64,000 nucleotides of DNA from positions 496,001 through 560,000 of the forward strand of contig OZ257144.1 in NCBI GenBank assembly GCA_965279205.1, written 5' to 3'. Position 1 is the first letter of the stretch. Every line of letters begins with the position of its first letter. This document shows, piece after piece, positions 34,077 through 44,167 of this stretch. The position numbers and the translations under genes were made by a program. Origin of the DNA: UBA7672 sp965279205. Lineage in GTDB: Bacteria > Pseudomonadota > Alphaproteobacteria > Caulobacterales > Hyphomonadaceae. Below the pieces are notes generated by a model. It was not told where the DNA came from and did no database searches. It saw only the letters and a list, made by a program, of their open reading frames with translations.

Positions 34077-35273
34077 ATGAACATCCACGAGCACCAGGCC
34101 AAGGAAGTCCTGAAGTCATTCGGGGCGCCGGTAGCCCTGGGCGCCGCGATCACGTCGCTGGATCAGGCGCAGGCCGCGATCGACTCGCTCCCGGGACCGC
34201 TCTGGGTCGTGAAATCCCAGATCCACGCCGGCGGCCGCGGCAAGGGCAAGTTCATCGAGAAAGAAGCCGGTGAAAAAGGCGGCGTTCGCCTCGGCTTCTC
34301 GAAGGAACAGGCGCTCGAGCACGTGAAGGCGATGCTCGGCAAGACGCTGGTAACGGCCCAGACGGGCGCCGGCGGCAAGCAGGTCAACCGCATCTATATC
34401 GAGGACGGCGCCGACATCGAGAAGGAACTCTACCTCTCGCTTCTTGTGGACCGTGGGACAGGCAAGGTCGCCTTCGTCGTCTCGACCGAAGGCGGCATGG
34501 ATATCGAAGCCGTCGCCCACGACACGCCCGAGCGCATCATGACGCTGCCGATCGAGCCCTCGACCGGCGTCACCGATGCTGACGCCGCCAGGCTCTGCGA
34601 TGCACTGAAGCTTTCCGGTGAAGCCCGCACCGACATGATCGGCCTCTCGCGCATCCTCTACAAGGCCTTCCTCGAGAAGGACATGTCGATGCTCGAGATC
34701 AACCCGCTCGTCGTGATGAAGAATGGCCGCGTCCGCGTGCTGGATGCGAAAGTCTCCTTCGACGGCAACGCGCTGTTCCGCCACCCCGACATTGTCGCCC
34801 TGCGCGACAAGACCGAGGAAGACGAAAAAGAGATCGAGGCCTCGGCCTGGGATCTCGCCTACATCGCCCTCGACGGCACGATCGGCTGCATGGTCAACGG
34901 CGCGGGCCTTGCCATGGCGACGATGGATATCATCAAGCTCTATGGCGAAGAGCCCGCGAACTTCTGCGACGTCGGCGGCGGCGCCGGCAAGGAGAAGGTG
35001 GCTGCGGCCTTCAAGATCATCATGAAGGACCCCAAGGTGAAGGGCATCCTCGTGAACATCTTCGGCGGCATCATGAAGTGCGATGTCATCGCCGAAGGCG
35101 TCCTCGCCGCCGTGCGCGAAACCAACCTTTCGGTTCCGCTCGTCGTTCGCCTCGAAGGCACCAACGCTGAACTCGGCAAGAAGATCATCAAGGACTCAGG
35201 CCTCAACGTGGTCCCCGCCAACGATCTCGACGACGCCGCGCAGAAGATCGTCGCCGCCGTCAAAGGCAAATAA
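34077..35273 (+). CDS. sucC: Succinate-CoA ligase beta subunit
   Basis: The 398-residue ATP-grasp subunit couples succinyl-CoA cleavage to nucleotide phosphorylation in the TCA cycle, with SucD. MNIHEHQAKEVLKSFGAPV is the standard N-terminus, and KSQIHAGGRGKGKFIEKE the nucleotide loop. DVGGGAGKEKV and NIFGGIMKCDVIAEGV belong to the C-terminal domain. GAGGGG precedes the ATG. sucD follows after 64 bases, with a hairpin between them. Confidence 0.97.
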   Translation: MNIHEHQAKEVLKSFGAPVALGAAITSLDQAQAAIDSLPGPLWVVKSQIHAGGRGKGKFIEKEAGEKGGVRLGFSKEQALEHVKAMLGKTLVTAQTGAGGKQVNRIYIEDGADIEKELYLSLLVDRGTGKVAFVVSTEGGMDIEAVAHDTPERIMTLPIEPSTGVTDADAARLCDALKLSGEARTDMIGLSRILYKAFLEKDMSMLEINPLVVMKNGRVRVLDAKVSFDGNALFRHPDIVALRDKTEEDEKEIEASAWDLAYIALDGTIGCMVNGAGLAMATMDIIKLYGEEPANFCDVGGGAGKEKVAAAFKIIMKDPKVKGILVNIFGGIMKCDVIAEGVLAAVRETNLSVPLVVRLEGTNAELGKKIIKDSGLNVVPANDLDDAAQKIVAAVKGK

Positions 35274-35281
35274 ATCTCACC

Positions 35282-35305
35282 CGGGCGGCTGATGGCCGCC
35301 CGTTT
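35282..35305 (+). terminator. Hairpin between sucC and sucD
   Basis: A perfect 8-bp GC stem (CGGGCGGC / GCCGCCCG) with a 5-base loop is followed by TTT. It could attenuate sucD or stabilise the sucC end of the mRNA; the T run is short. Confidence 0.5.
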
Positions 35306-35337
35306 CCGTTTCCGACCTGACCAGGCAAGGCTCAGCG

Positions 35338-36249
35338 ATGTCCATTCTGATCGACAAGAACACCAAGGTCCTCACCCAGGGCATGACCGGCAAGACCGGC
35401 ACGTTCCACACGGAGCAGGGCATCGCTTACGGCTCGCAGTTCGTCGGCGGCATCACGCCGGGCAAAGGCGGCACGAACTGGGAAGGCACGCTGCCGGACG
35501 GATCGAAAGTTCAGCGCCCGCTGTTCAACACCGTCGCGGAAGCCAGGGACAAGACCGGCGCCAACGCCACCGTCATCTACGTGCCGCCGAAATTCTGCGC
35601 CGCTGCGATCGAGGAAGCCATCGACGCCGAAATACCGCTGATCGTCACGATCACCGAGGGTGTTCCGGTTCTCGACATGGTGCGCGTGAAGGACAAGCTG
35701 GCCCGCTCGAAGTCGCGCCTGATCGGACCCAACTGCCCGGGCGTTCTGACGCCGGGCCAGTGCAAGATCGGCATCATGCCGGGTAGCATCTTCTCCAAGG
35801 GCAATATCGGCGTGCTCTCGCGCTCGGGCACGCTCACCTACGAAGCTGTCTTCCAGACCACCAATGAGGGCCTCGGCCAGACGACCGCTGTTGGCATCGG
35901 CGGCGACCCGGTAAAGGGCACGGACTTCATCGACGTGCTGGAAATGTTCCTCGCCGACGACGAAACGAAAGCGATCATCATGATCGGCGAGATCGGCGGC
36001 TCGGGCGAGGAAGACGCCGCCCAGTTCCTCAAGGACGAAGCGAAACGCGGCCGTAAGAAACCGATGGTCGGTTTCATCGCCGGCCGGACCGCGCCCAAGG
36101 GCCGCACCATGGGCCATGCCGGCGCGATCGTGTCCGGTGGCAAGGGCGACGCCGAATCGAAGATCGCGGCCATGGAATCGGCCGGAATCGTCGTTTCCCC
36201 CAGCCCGGCGCGCCTCGGCACGACGATGACAGAAGTGCTCAAGCGCTAG
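35338..36249 (+). CDS. sucD: Succinate-CoA ligase alpha subunit
   Basis: The 303-residue partner of SucC contains the CoA-binding Rossmann domain (GMTGKTGTFHTEQGIAYG), the PNCPGVLTPGQCKIGIMPG block, and the phospho-histidine loop MGHAGAIVSGGKG near residue 260. It catalyses succinyl-CoA synthesis or cleavage in the TCA cycle. It has the full family length. The start MSILIDKNTKVL is standard. sucA follows after about 170 bases, so the order is sucC-sucD-sucA. Confidence 0.97.
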   Translation: MSILIDKNTKVLTQGMTGKTGTFHTEQGIAYGSQFVGGITPGKGGTNWEGTLPDGSKVQRPLFNTVAEARDKTGANATVIYVPPKFCAAAIEEAIDAEIPLIVTITEGVPVLDMVRVKDKLARSKSRLIGPNCPGVLTPGQCKIGIMPGSIFSKGNIGVLSRSGTLTYEAVFQTTNEGLGQTTAVGIGGDPVKGTDFIDVLEMFLADDETKAIIMIGEIGGSGEEDAAQFLKDEAKRGRKKPMVGFIAGRTAPKGRTMGHAGAIVSGGKGDAESKIAAMESAGIVVSPSPARLGTTMTEVLKR

Positions 36250-36419
36250 GCATCTGGCCGGTCATTGGCCCTTCGCAACGTTACGCTAACCGGTAACGGT
36301 GTTATGTGCAGTTTGCCTCACCCCAACGGGTTGAGTCGGGCCGCAAAAAGCGACATCTCAGGGCCACCGAAACGGCGCGCAGGGCAGGGATCCTGATCCG
36401 CGCAAAAGGACGCAAAAAC

Positions 36420-39389
36420 ATGACGATCGAGGCGAAGGCTGGCGAGTCCCGTGGTGCGGACAACGAAGCCATGCTGGACACGGCCTTCCTGTACGGTCCG
36501 AACGCCGCCTATATCGAGCAGCTTTACGCCCAGTACGCCGAGGATCCGTCCTCGGTCCCCGAAAGCTGGCAGGACTTTTTCAGCCAGGTCGCCGACACGG
36601 CTGGCGATGCGACCAAGGCCGCCCGTGGCCCGGAATGGCGCGAGCCGCTGAAGCATCAGAATGGCGAGCTTGTTTCCGCGCTCGACGGCAACTGGGGAAC
36701 GCCAACCGCCAGGGAGCCGAAGAAGGCCCCGCAGGTCGGCCCGGCGCTATCGCCGCAGGATCTCAGCCAGCAGGTCCAGGATTCGATCCGCGCGCTGATG
36801 ATGATCCGCGCCTACCGCATCCGCGGCCACCTTGCCGCCCATCTTGATCCTCTGGGTCTTCTCAAGCGCGAAGAACAGCCCGAACTCGATCCCAAGACCT
36901 ACGGCTTCGGCCCGAAGGACATGGATCGCAAGATCTACATCGACAACGTGATGGGTCTCGACTACGCGACCCCGCGCCAGATGATCGACATCCTGAAGCG
37001 CACCTATTGCGGCACGTTCGGCGTCGAGTTCATGCACATCTCGGATCCGGAGGAGAAATCCTGGATCCAGCAACGCATCGAAGGCAAGGACAAGGAAATC
37101 GCGTTCACGCCCCAGGGCAAGCGCGCCATCCTCAAGAAGTTGATCGAGGCGGAAGCCTTCGAGCGCTTCCTGCACAAGCGCTATCCCGGAACCAAACGCT
37201 TCGGCCTCGATGGCGGTGAGGCCGCTGTCCCGGCGCTCGAACAGATCATCAAGCGCGGCGGCGCGCTCGGCGTCGACGAGATCATCCTCGGCATGCCGCA
37301 CCGCGGCCGCCTCAACGTCCTCGCGGCGGTGATGGGCAAGCCCTACCACAAGATCTTCTTCGAGTTTCAGGGCGGCAACACGCAGGGCGGCGACGACTAC
37401 GGTTCAGGCGACGTGAAATACCACCTCGGCGCCTCGTCGGACCGCACCTTTGACAACCACAAGGTCCACCTCTCCCTCACGGCGAACCCCAGCCACCTCG
37501 AAATCGTCAACCCGGTCGTGCTCGGCAAGGCGCGCGCGAAGCAGTCGTTCGACTTGGCTGAAGACAAGCGCGCCACCCGCGCCAAGGTCATGCCGCTGCT
37601 GCTGCACGGCGATGCCGCGTTCGCTGGCCAGGGCGTCGTCGCCGAATGCCTGGCGCTCTCCGGCCTCACCGGCTACCGCACGGGCGGGGCGATGCACTTC
37701 ATCGTCAACAACCAGATCGGCTTCACTACGGCGCCGAGCTTCTCGCGTTCGTCGCCATACCCTTCAGACGTCGCCCTGATGGTTCAGGCGCCGATTTTCC
37801 ACGTCAACGGCGATGATCCGGAAGCTGTCGTCCACGCCGCCAAGGTCGCGACCGAATACCGGCAGAAGTTCTGCAAGGACGTCGTCATCGACATGTTCTG
37901 CTATCGCCGCTTCGGTCACAACGAGGGCGATGACCCGACGATGACGCAGCCGATCATGTACGCGAAGATCCGCGACCAGCTGTCGACGCGCGAACTCTAT
38001 TCGCGCCGCCTGGTCGAGGAAGGCGTCATGACCGAGCAGTCGCTCGAGAACATGATCGCCGAGATGGACGCCCATCTCGACAGCGAGTTCGAGAAGGCCA
38101 AGACGTTCAAGCCCGGCGCCGCTGACTGGCTCGACGGCAAGTGGGCGGGCCTTGGCCTGCCGAAGGACGAGGAAGGCCGAGGCAAGACCGGCGTCGCCGC
38201 CGCCAAGCTGAAAGAGCTCGGCAAGAAGATCACGACCATTCCGTCCGGTTTCAACATCCACAAGACGGTCGCGCGCACCATCGATGCGCGCCGCAAGATG
38301 GCCGAGACGGGCGAGAACCTCGACTGGGGCATGGCCGAACACATGGCCTTCGCCTCGCTGGTCGAGGAAGGCTTTCCGGTCCGCCTGTCGGGACAGGATT
38401 CATGCCGCGGCACGTTCACCCAGCGCCACTCGCACCTTGTCGATCAGGTCACCGAGGAACGCTACACCCCGCTCAACAATATCACCCCCACGCAAGCCAA
38501 CTATGAAGTCATCGACTCGCTGCTCTCGGAAGAAGCAGTCCTTGGCTACGAATACGGCTACTCGCTTACAGCTCCGCAGACCCTGGTGATGTGGGAAGCG
38601 CAGTTCGGTGATTTCGCCAACGGCGCCCAGGTCCTGTTCGACCAGTTCATCTCCGCGGGTGAACGCAAATGGCTGCGCATGTCCGGCCTCGTCTGCCTCC
38701 TGCCGCACGGCTATGAAGGGCAGGGCCCGGAGCACTCCTCCGCCCGTCTCGAGCGCTTCCTCCAGATGTGCGCCCAGGACAACATGCAGGTCGTCAACTG
38801 CACGACGCCGGCGAACTATTTCCACGCCCTGCGCCGCCAGGTTCACCGCGACTTCCGCAAGCCGCTCATCGTCATGACGCCGAAGTCCCTGCTACGCCAC
38901 AAGCGCGCCGTGTCCTTCTTCAAGGACATGGGCCCCACCACGTCCTTCCACCGCATCCTGCAGGACGGCGCTGAAGTGCCCGAGTGCAAGGCCGAGGTCA
39001 CGCTGAAGGCCGACAAGGATATCCGCCGCGTCGTGATGTGCTCGGGCAAGGTGTACTTCGATCTCTTCGAGGAGCGTGAGAAGCGCAAGATCGACGACGT
39101 CTACCTGATGCGCATCGAGCAGCTCTATCCGTTCCCGGTCGCGTCCCTGATGAAGGAACTCGCGCGCTTCCCGCAGGCCGACATGGTCTGGTGCCAGGAA
39201 GAGCCGCGCAACATGGGCTCGTGGTCCTTCGTCGACTGGAACATTGAGAAGACGCTCGAAAAGCTCGACGTAAAACACAAACGTCCAAGGTATGTCGGCC
39301 GCGCCGCCTCGGCTTCCACCGCCGCCGGCACGATGACGCTTCACCAGAAAGAGCTGGCGGCCTTCCTCGACGCCGCGTTCGAGAAATAG
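36420..39389 (+). CDS. sucA: 2-oxoglutarate dehydrogenase E1 component
   Basis: A 989-residue thiamine diphosphate enzyme that decarboxylates 2-oxoglutarate and passes succinyl to the lipoyl group of SucB. The N-terminal AFLYGPNAAYIEQLYAQYAEDPSSVPESWQDFF and the motifs GMPHRGRLNVL, GDAAFAGQGVVAE and HNEGDDPTMTQPIMY (TPP-binding) are present. The C-terminal transketolase-like half has the RKPLIVMTPKSLLRH block. Full length. The ATG at 36420 has AAGGAC upstream; the frame is open 38 codons before it without support. Confidence 0.97.
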   Translation: MTIEAKAGESRGADNEAMLDTAFLYGPNAAYIEQLYAQYAEDPSSVPESWQDFFSQVADTAGDATKAARGPEWREPLKHQNGELVSALDGNWGTPTAREPKKAPQVGPALSPQDLSQQVQDSIRALMMIRAYRIRGHLAAHLDPLGLLKREEQPELDPKTYGFGPKDMDRKIYIDNVMGLDYATPRQMIDILKRTYCGTFGVEFMHISDPEEKSWIQQRIEGKDKEIAFTPQGKRAILKKLIEAEAFERFLHKRYPGTKRFGLDGGEAAVPALEQIIKRGGALGVDEIILGMPHRGRLNVLAAVMGKPYHKIFFEFQGGNTQGGDDYGSGDVKYHLGASSDRTFDNHKVHLSLTANPSHLEIVNPVVLGKARAKQSFDLAEDKRATRAKVMPLLLHGDAAFAGQGVVAECLALSGLTGYRTGGAMHFIVNNQIGFTTAPSFSRSSPYPSDVALMVQAPIFHVNGDDPEAVVHAAKVATEYRQKFCKDVVIDMFCYRRFGHNEGDDPTMTQPIMYAKIRDQLSTRELYSRRLVEEGVMTEQSLENMIAEMDAHLDSEFEKAKTFKPGAADWLDGKWAGLGLPKDEEGRGKTGVAAAKLKELGKKITTIPSGFNIHKTVARTIDARRKMAETGENLDWGMAEHMAFASLVEEGFPVRLSGQDSCRGTFTQRHSHLVDQVTEERYTPLNNITPTQANYEVIDSLLSEEAVLGYEYGYSLTAPQTLVMWEAQFGDFANGAQVLFDQFISAGERKWLRMSGLVCLLPHGYEGQGPEHSSARLERFLQMCAQDNMQVVNCTTPANYFHALRRQVHRDFRKPLIVMTPKSLLRHKRAVSFFKDMGPTTSFHRILQDGAEVPECKAEVTLKADKDIRRVVMCSGKVYFDLFEEREKRKIDDVYLMRIEQLYPFPVASLMKELARFPQADMVWCQEEPRNMGSWSFVDWNIEKTLEKLDVKHKRPRYVGRAASASTAAGTMTLHQKELAAFLDAAFEK

Positions 39390-39528
39390 TCGCCCGGGAG
39401 CGCAGGGCGCCGTGAGCAAACAGTCCGCGTAGCGGACGAATTGGTCCAGTGGACCAATTCGAGTGGCGAACACCTGGAGCGACAGCGTAGGATCCGGCGG
39501 TCATCGCGCAGGCGGCGAACTGCCTCAC

Positions 39529-39628
39529 GGTGTCATCCTCGAGCTTGACCCGAGGATCTTTCTTCGTCGCCACCGTCATGCTTGTGGTCGGAAAGCAGGA
39601 TCCTCGGGTCAAGCCCGAGGATGACACC
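39529..39628. repeat. Long palindromic repeat after sucA
   Basis: Two 30-base arms (39529-39558 and 39599-39628) pair with one mismatch around a 40-base loop. The outer ends are GGTGTCATCC/GGATGACACC, the same TGTCATCC ends as in the dispersed repeat at 29467 and 46557. It lies between the convergent sucA and histidine kinase genes and could act as a terminator for both. Confidence 0.85.
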
Positions 39629-39663
39629 GCGCGTGTGGATGGACAGCATGAGCTGAGGCAGCC

Positions 39664-41055
39664 TTAAGCCGCCAGCCCCTCGATGGTTGGCGGGACCACA
39701 TGCAGCGGAAACCGGATCGTCACCGTGGTTCCGGTTTCCGATGCCGACGGCACGATCACGCCGCCAAGCTGGCGTACGAAGATCGCAACATAGTCCCCGC
39801 CGCGCTTCTCCGGGGACTTTGCTGCTTCAGTCCTCGACATGCCAATGCCGTCGTCGGCGATCGTCAGCTCGACATCGGCGCCGCGGGCCCTTGCGCTCAG
39901 CACCACGCGCCCTGTCCCCGTGGGGAAGGCGTGCTTGATGGCGTTCGTCGCAAGCTCGTTGACCAGCAGGCCGAACGGCACCGCGCTTTCAGGGTCGATC
40001 TCCATCGGCTCCGCTTCGACATCGATCCTGATCTTCGAGGTTTGTCCCAGAAGGCTCGCCGAAATGGATTTGGCGATTTCCCTGAGATAGCCATCGATCG
40101 CGACAGCCCCGCCGCGGCTGGAGTGCGAGATCAGGTCGTAAAGCTGGGCGATCGCGCCAATGCGCGTCTGCATCGCCCTGTAGCCCTGGACGCAGGGCTT
40201 GGGCGTCGAGCGCACCTCGTAGGAGATCAACCCGACAATGATCTGCAGGTTGTTCTTGATGCGGTGCGATATCTCGTTGGTCAGGGTGAGGGCGTCGCGC
40301 TCGCGCTGCTTGCGGTCGGTAATGTCCTCGAAGACCAGCAGCATCCGGTGGGCGTGGTTGCCCGGCTGCGAGATCTTTCGCGCGTTGAGATTGAACACGC
40401 GGAGGCCGAGGACGGGAAAATTGTCCTCGATCTCGAAATTCTCGAACGGCTTGTTGTCGGGCAGCACCTTGTCCATCACATGGCGCAATGCCGGCACGTC
40501 CCACTGGTGCTGGCCAAGTTCGGACACTTTCCGTCCCCGCGCTTCGGCCTGCGTGATGCCGAACATCGTCAGGAAGGCCTTGCTTGCGGTCACGACCGTC
40601 ATGTCGCTTTCAAGCACGACGAGCGGATCGCGGATGGTGTCGACGATGCTCTGCGTCAGCTGCCAGTTGCGCTTGCTCTCCTTGCGGGCCGCGCGCTCCT
40701 CGCTGACGTCCTCGATGGCGAGCAGGATGGAGCCGTCATTGTCGCCGGGATTGAAGATCTTGCGCGCGTTGACCAGCATGGTGCGCTGGCCAATGGTTGG
40801 GAAATCATGCTCGACCTCGAAGCCCTCGACCGAGGCGCGATGCGGGATAACGCTTTCAAGCAGGGTGCGAAGGGCAGGGATGTCCCACTGCCGGTTGCCG
40901 AGGTCGTAGATCATGCAGCCCTCTGTCTCGGCCTTGCTGGTCCGGAATGTCTGGTAGAAGGCGCGGTTGGCTGACGTGATGATGAGGTCTTTGTCGAGCA
41001 CGATCAGCGCGCTCGGCACCGTGTCGACAATCTCGCTCGCTGCAATTTCGGGCAT
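39664..41055 (-). CDS. PAS-PAS sensor histidine kinase (HisKA_2 type)
   Basis: The 463-residue soluble kinase has two PAS domains, at about 10-120 and 135-250. They are similar to each other (QWDIPALRTLL.../QWDVPALRHVM...), so they arose by duplication. A HisKA_2 phosphoacceptor EISHRIKNNLQ has its histidine at 264. A C-terminal HATPase follows (NELATNAIKHAFP, DDGIGM). There are no membrane helices, so it senses an intracellular signal; the PAS ligand is unknown. It is followed by a single-domain response regulator gene on the same strand, so the pair forms a two-component system placed between sucA and sucB. Confidence 0.9.
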   Translation of the reverse strand: MPEIAASEIVDTVPSALIVLDKDLIITSANRAFYQTFRTSKAETEGCMIYDLGNRQWDIPALRTLLESVIPHRASVEGFEVEHDFPTIGQRTMLVNARKIFNPGDNDGSILLAIEDVSEERAARKESKRNWQLTQSIVDTIRDPLVVLESDMTVVTASKAFLTMFGITQAEARGRKVSELGQHQWDVPALRHVMDKVLPDNKPFENFEIEDNFPVLGLRVFNLNARKISQPGNHAHRMLLVFEDITDRKQRERDALTLTNEISHRIKNNLQIIVGLISYEVRSTPKPCVQGYRAMQTRIGAIAQLYDLISHSSRGGAVAIDGYLREIAKSISASLLGQTSKIRIDVEAEPMEIDPESAVPFGLLVNELATNAIKHAFPTGTGRVVLSARARGADVELTIADDGIGMSRTEAAKSPEKRGGDYVAIFVRQLGGVIVPSASETGTTVTIRFPLHVVPPTIEGLAA

Positions 41056-41103
41056 GGCCGGTCTTTCTCGTATCGTTCGGGCTCGCGACGTTCGGGAGCG
41101 CCG

Positions 41104-41469
41104 TCAGGCGGCGAGCATGCCGTTGACGGACGCGTGCAGCTGGTTGGGCGTGTAGGGCTTGCTGAGGAAGTGCGAGCCGGTGACGAACATGGCTTTTAGC
41201 TCGGCATTGGCCGCGTTGCCTGTGGTGTAGAGCACGCGCAGCCCCGGCCGGATCACCATCGCCTGCTGCGCCAGGTCGCATCCGCCGAACATGGCCGCCT
41301 TCAGGTAGATGTCGGTGAACAGCGCATCGATCGGCGTGTCAGACTTCAGCAGTTTCAGCCCCTCTTCGACGCTGCCGGCAAACAGCACGTCATGGCCCCA
41401 GTCGCCAATGCAGATACCCGCCAGTTCGCGGGTGAAGAGTTCGTCCTCGACGATCAGGATAACGGCCAT
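41104..41469 (-). CDS. Single-domain response regulator
   Basis: A 121-residue receiver with VILIVEDELFTRELA (acidic pocket), LFTDIYLKAAM (phosphoacceptor Asp), TTGNAAN and FLSKPYTPNQL (switch lysine). It has no output domain. It precedes the PAS-PAS kinase gene (49-base gap) on the same strand and is its obvious partner, perhaps passing phosphate on to a phosphotransferase or acting through protein binding. The start at 41469 has AAGG upstream; 11 further codons upstream are not supported. Confidence 0.88.
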   Translation of the reverse strand: MAVILIVEDELFTRELAGICIGDWGHDVLFAGSVEEGLKLLKSDTPIDALFTDIYLKAAMFGGCDLAQQAMVIRPGLRVLYTTGNAANAELKAMFVTGSHFLSKPYTPNQLHASVNGMLAA

Positions 41470-41810
41470 GCCCCACCTTCTCTTCCGGTTATGCCCGCAC
41501 ACTACAATTGCTCGCCGGCGGCGCGATCAGAGCTGCCGTAGGCATTCCTGCTTATAAGAAGGGCAGATCAAGAACTCGGCGCCCGAGGTTCGGTTCCCGG
41601 AATATTTGCTTTCCTTGCGAGGCTCCTCAAAATCCGCGAAAACCGGCCTCCGGACTCCCGGTCGCGGCCCTGTGACCCTACCTGTCGCAAAACGCGGCAA
41701 TCCGACCGCCAAAACCCGCCATTTTGCCCTCCCCAAGCGAGCTAAGCGGGGTTAAACCCTCCCGCAACTCGCTCGCGCGACGGGCGACTCGAAACCGGTC
41801 TGGAGACGTC
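41470..41810. other. 341-base gene-free stretch with divergent promoters
   Basis: No reading frame with protein-like composition was found. It must hold the promoters of the leftward response regulator and of rightward sucB, but no clear -35/-10 or operator could be picked by eye. Confidence 0.5.
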
Positions 41811-43031
<1,221 letters not shown>

Positions 43032-43037
43032 GCCGCA

Positions 43038-43547
43038 GTGAGCGTCGAGGCCTTCTCCAACGGCCTTCTCGAATGGATCATCCGTCTTGCCGGCCTCTTA
43101 TGGCTGGCCGGCGCCTTCATGCTCATCCGCCAGATCCGCGCCGAGATGATCCTCGACAACATGACGGCGCGCATCGAAGCCGCCGCGCGCCAGATCAACG
43201 CGCCTGTCGAAACGCCGCCGAAGGATCCCGCGCAACAGGCGATCGACCACTGGATCGACCGCGACGACACCGCCCGGCGCGGCTGGATCGCAGCACAAGC
43301 CGTGGTGCTTGCCGCCACCGCGCTTGCGATGCTGATGCTGCATTCCTTCGCGGCCTGGCTGACCGCGCTGCTGGTGCTGGGGCAGGGGGCCTATTTCTTC
43401 TGGCGCGAACACACCGCCCGCCGCGCGCCTTCGCCCGAAGCCGCCATCCATGCCCGCCCCAGCGAGGCGACCGTCAACGCCGGCTGGGTCTCGCTTGCCG
43501 TAGCGCTTGTCGTCTGGTTCGCTGCTTTTCGCGGCCTTCTCAGGTAA
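43038..43547 (+). CDS. Membrane protein, unknown
   Basis: A 169-residue protein with about four predicted membrane helices: residues 12-30, 85-103, 105-123 and 148-166. Loops are basic. The GTG start lies 6 bases after sucB, indicating translational coupling and the same mRNA. The function is unknown; its position suggests it is carried along with sucB rather than being part of the complex. A long antisense frame in this stretch is not protein-like. Confidence 0.75.
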   Translation: MSVEAFSNGLLEWIIRLAGLLWLAGAFMLIRQIRAEMILDNMTARIEAAARQINAPVETPPKDPAQQAIDHWIDRDDTARRGWIAAQAVVLAATALAMLMLHSFAAWLTALLVLGQGAYFFWREHTARRAPSPEAAIHARPSEATVNAGWVSLAVALVVWFAAFRGLLR

Positions 43548-43652
43548 GCGCCAGTTTCCGCGTCAGCAGGACCCGCATTGCTTGTGCTCGAAGCGCAGGC
43601 CTAGTCTCGGCGCCGGGGAAGAATCGCGGCCGGGGACGACGGGGAGGACACC

Positions 43653-44024
43653 ATGCTGAGACGGATCACCGCTCTTCTGCTCGTCGCTTCGTCGGCCTGG
43701 CTGCTTTACCAGACCACCCACAACCTGTTCGACGCCAGCCGCGGCGCCTTCATCGAACAGCTGAGAGACGCTGTCAGCGAATGGCGTATCCTGGTGCCCG
43801 CCATAGGCGGCGTGCTTGGCCTCATTGGCGGTCTGCTGGTGCTGTTCGGCGGCGTCGGCGGTGCCTTCATGGCCCTCGTGGGCGGCGCGGTTGCCGCAGG
43901 CTTTGCGCTCTATATCGGCCAGTCGTTCTGGACCGGCCGGGCCGATGTCTGGAACAACGAGGCGACGGTTGGTCTTGCCATACTGATCCTGGCGGGCCTG
44001 GCCGCCATCATGGGCCGCGACTGA
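43653..44024 (+). CDS. Small membrane protein, unknown
   Basis: A 123-residue hydrophobic protein with four predicted helices: an N-terminal one, two close together around residues 50-92 with glycine-rich sequence (GGVLGLIGGLLVLFGGVGGAFMALVGGAVAAG), and a C-terminal one. I do not recognise the family. It lies between sucB and lpdA on the same strand. GGAGGAC precedes the ATG. Confidence 0.7.
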   Translation: MLRRITALLLVASSAWLLYQTTHNLFDASRGAFIEQLRDAVSEWRILVPAIGGVLGLIGGLLVLFGGVGGAFMALVGGAVAAGFALYIGQSFWTGRADVWNNEATVGLAILILAGLAAIMGRD

Positions 44025-44167
44025 CGCCCAGCCATCCTGTTCTAGGCCTTCAGTTTTCCGCATCGATCACGGCGTCGATACCAGCCCCTGGAGCCCCATA
44101 TTCCGTTTGTTGACCGCGCCAGACCCACGTATACGGTCGCGCGAATTTCCTTCTGCGAGACACCGTA

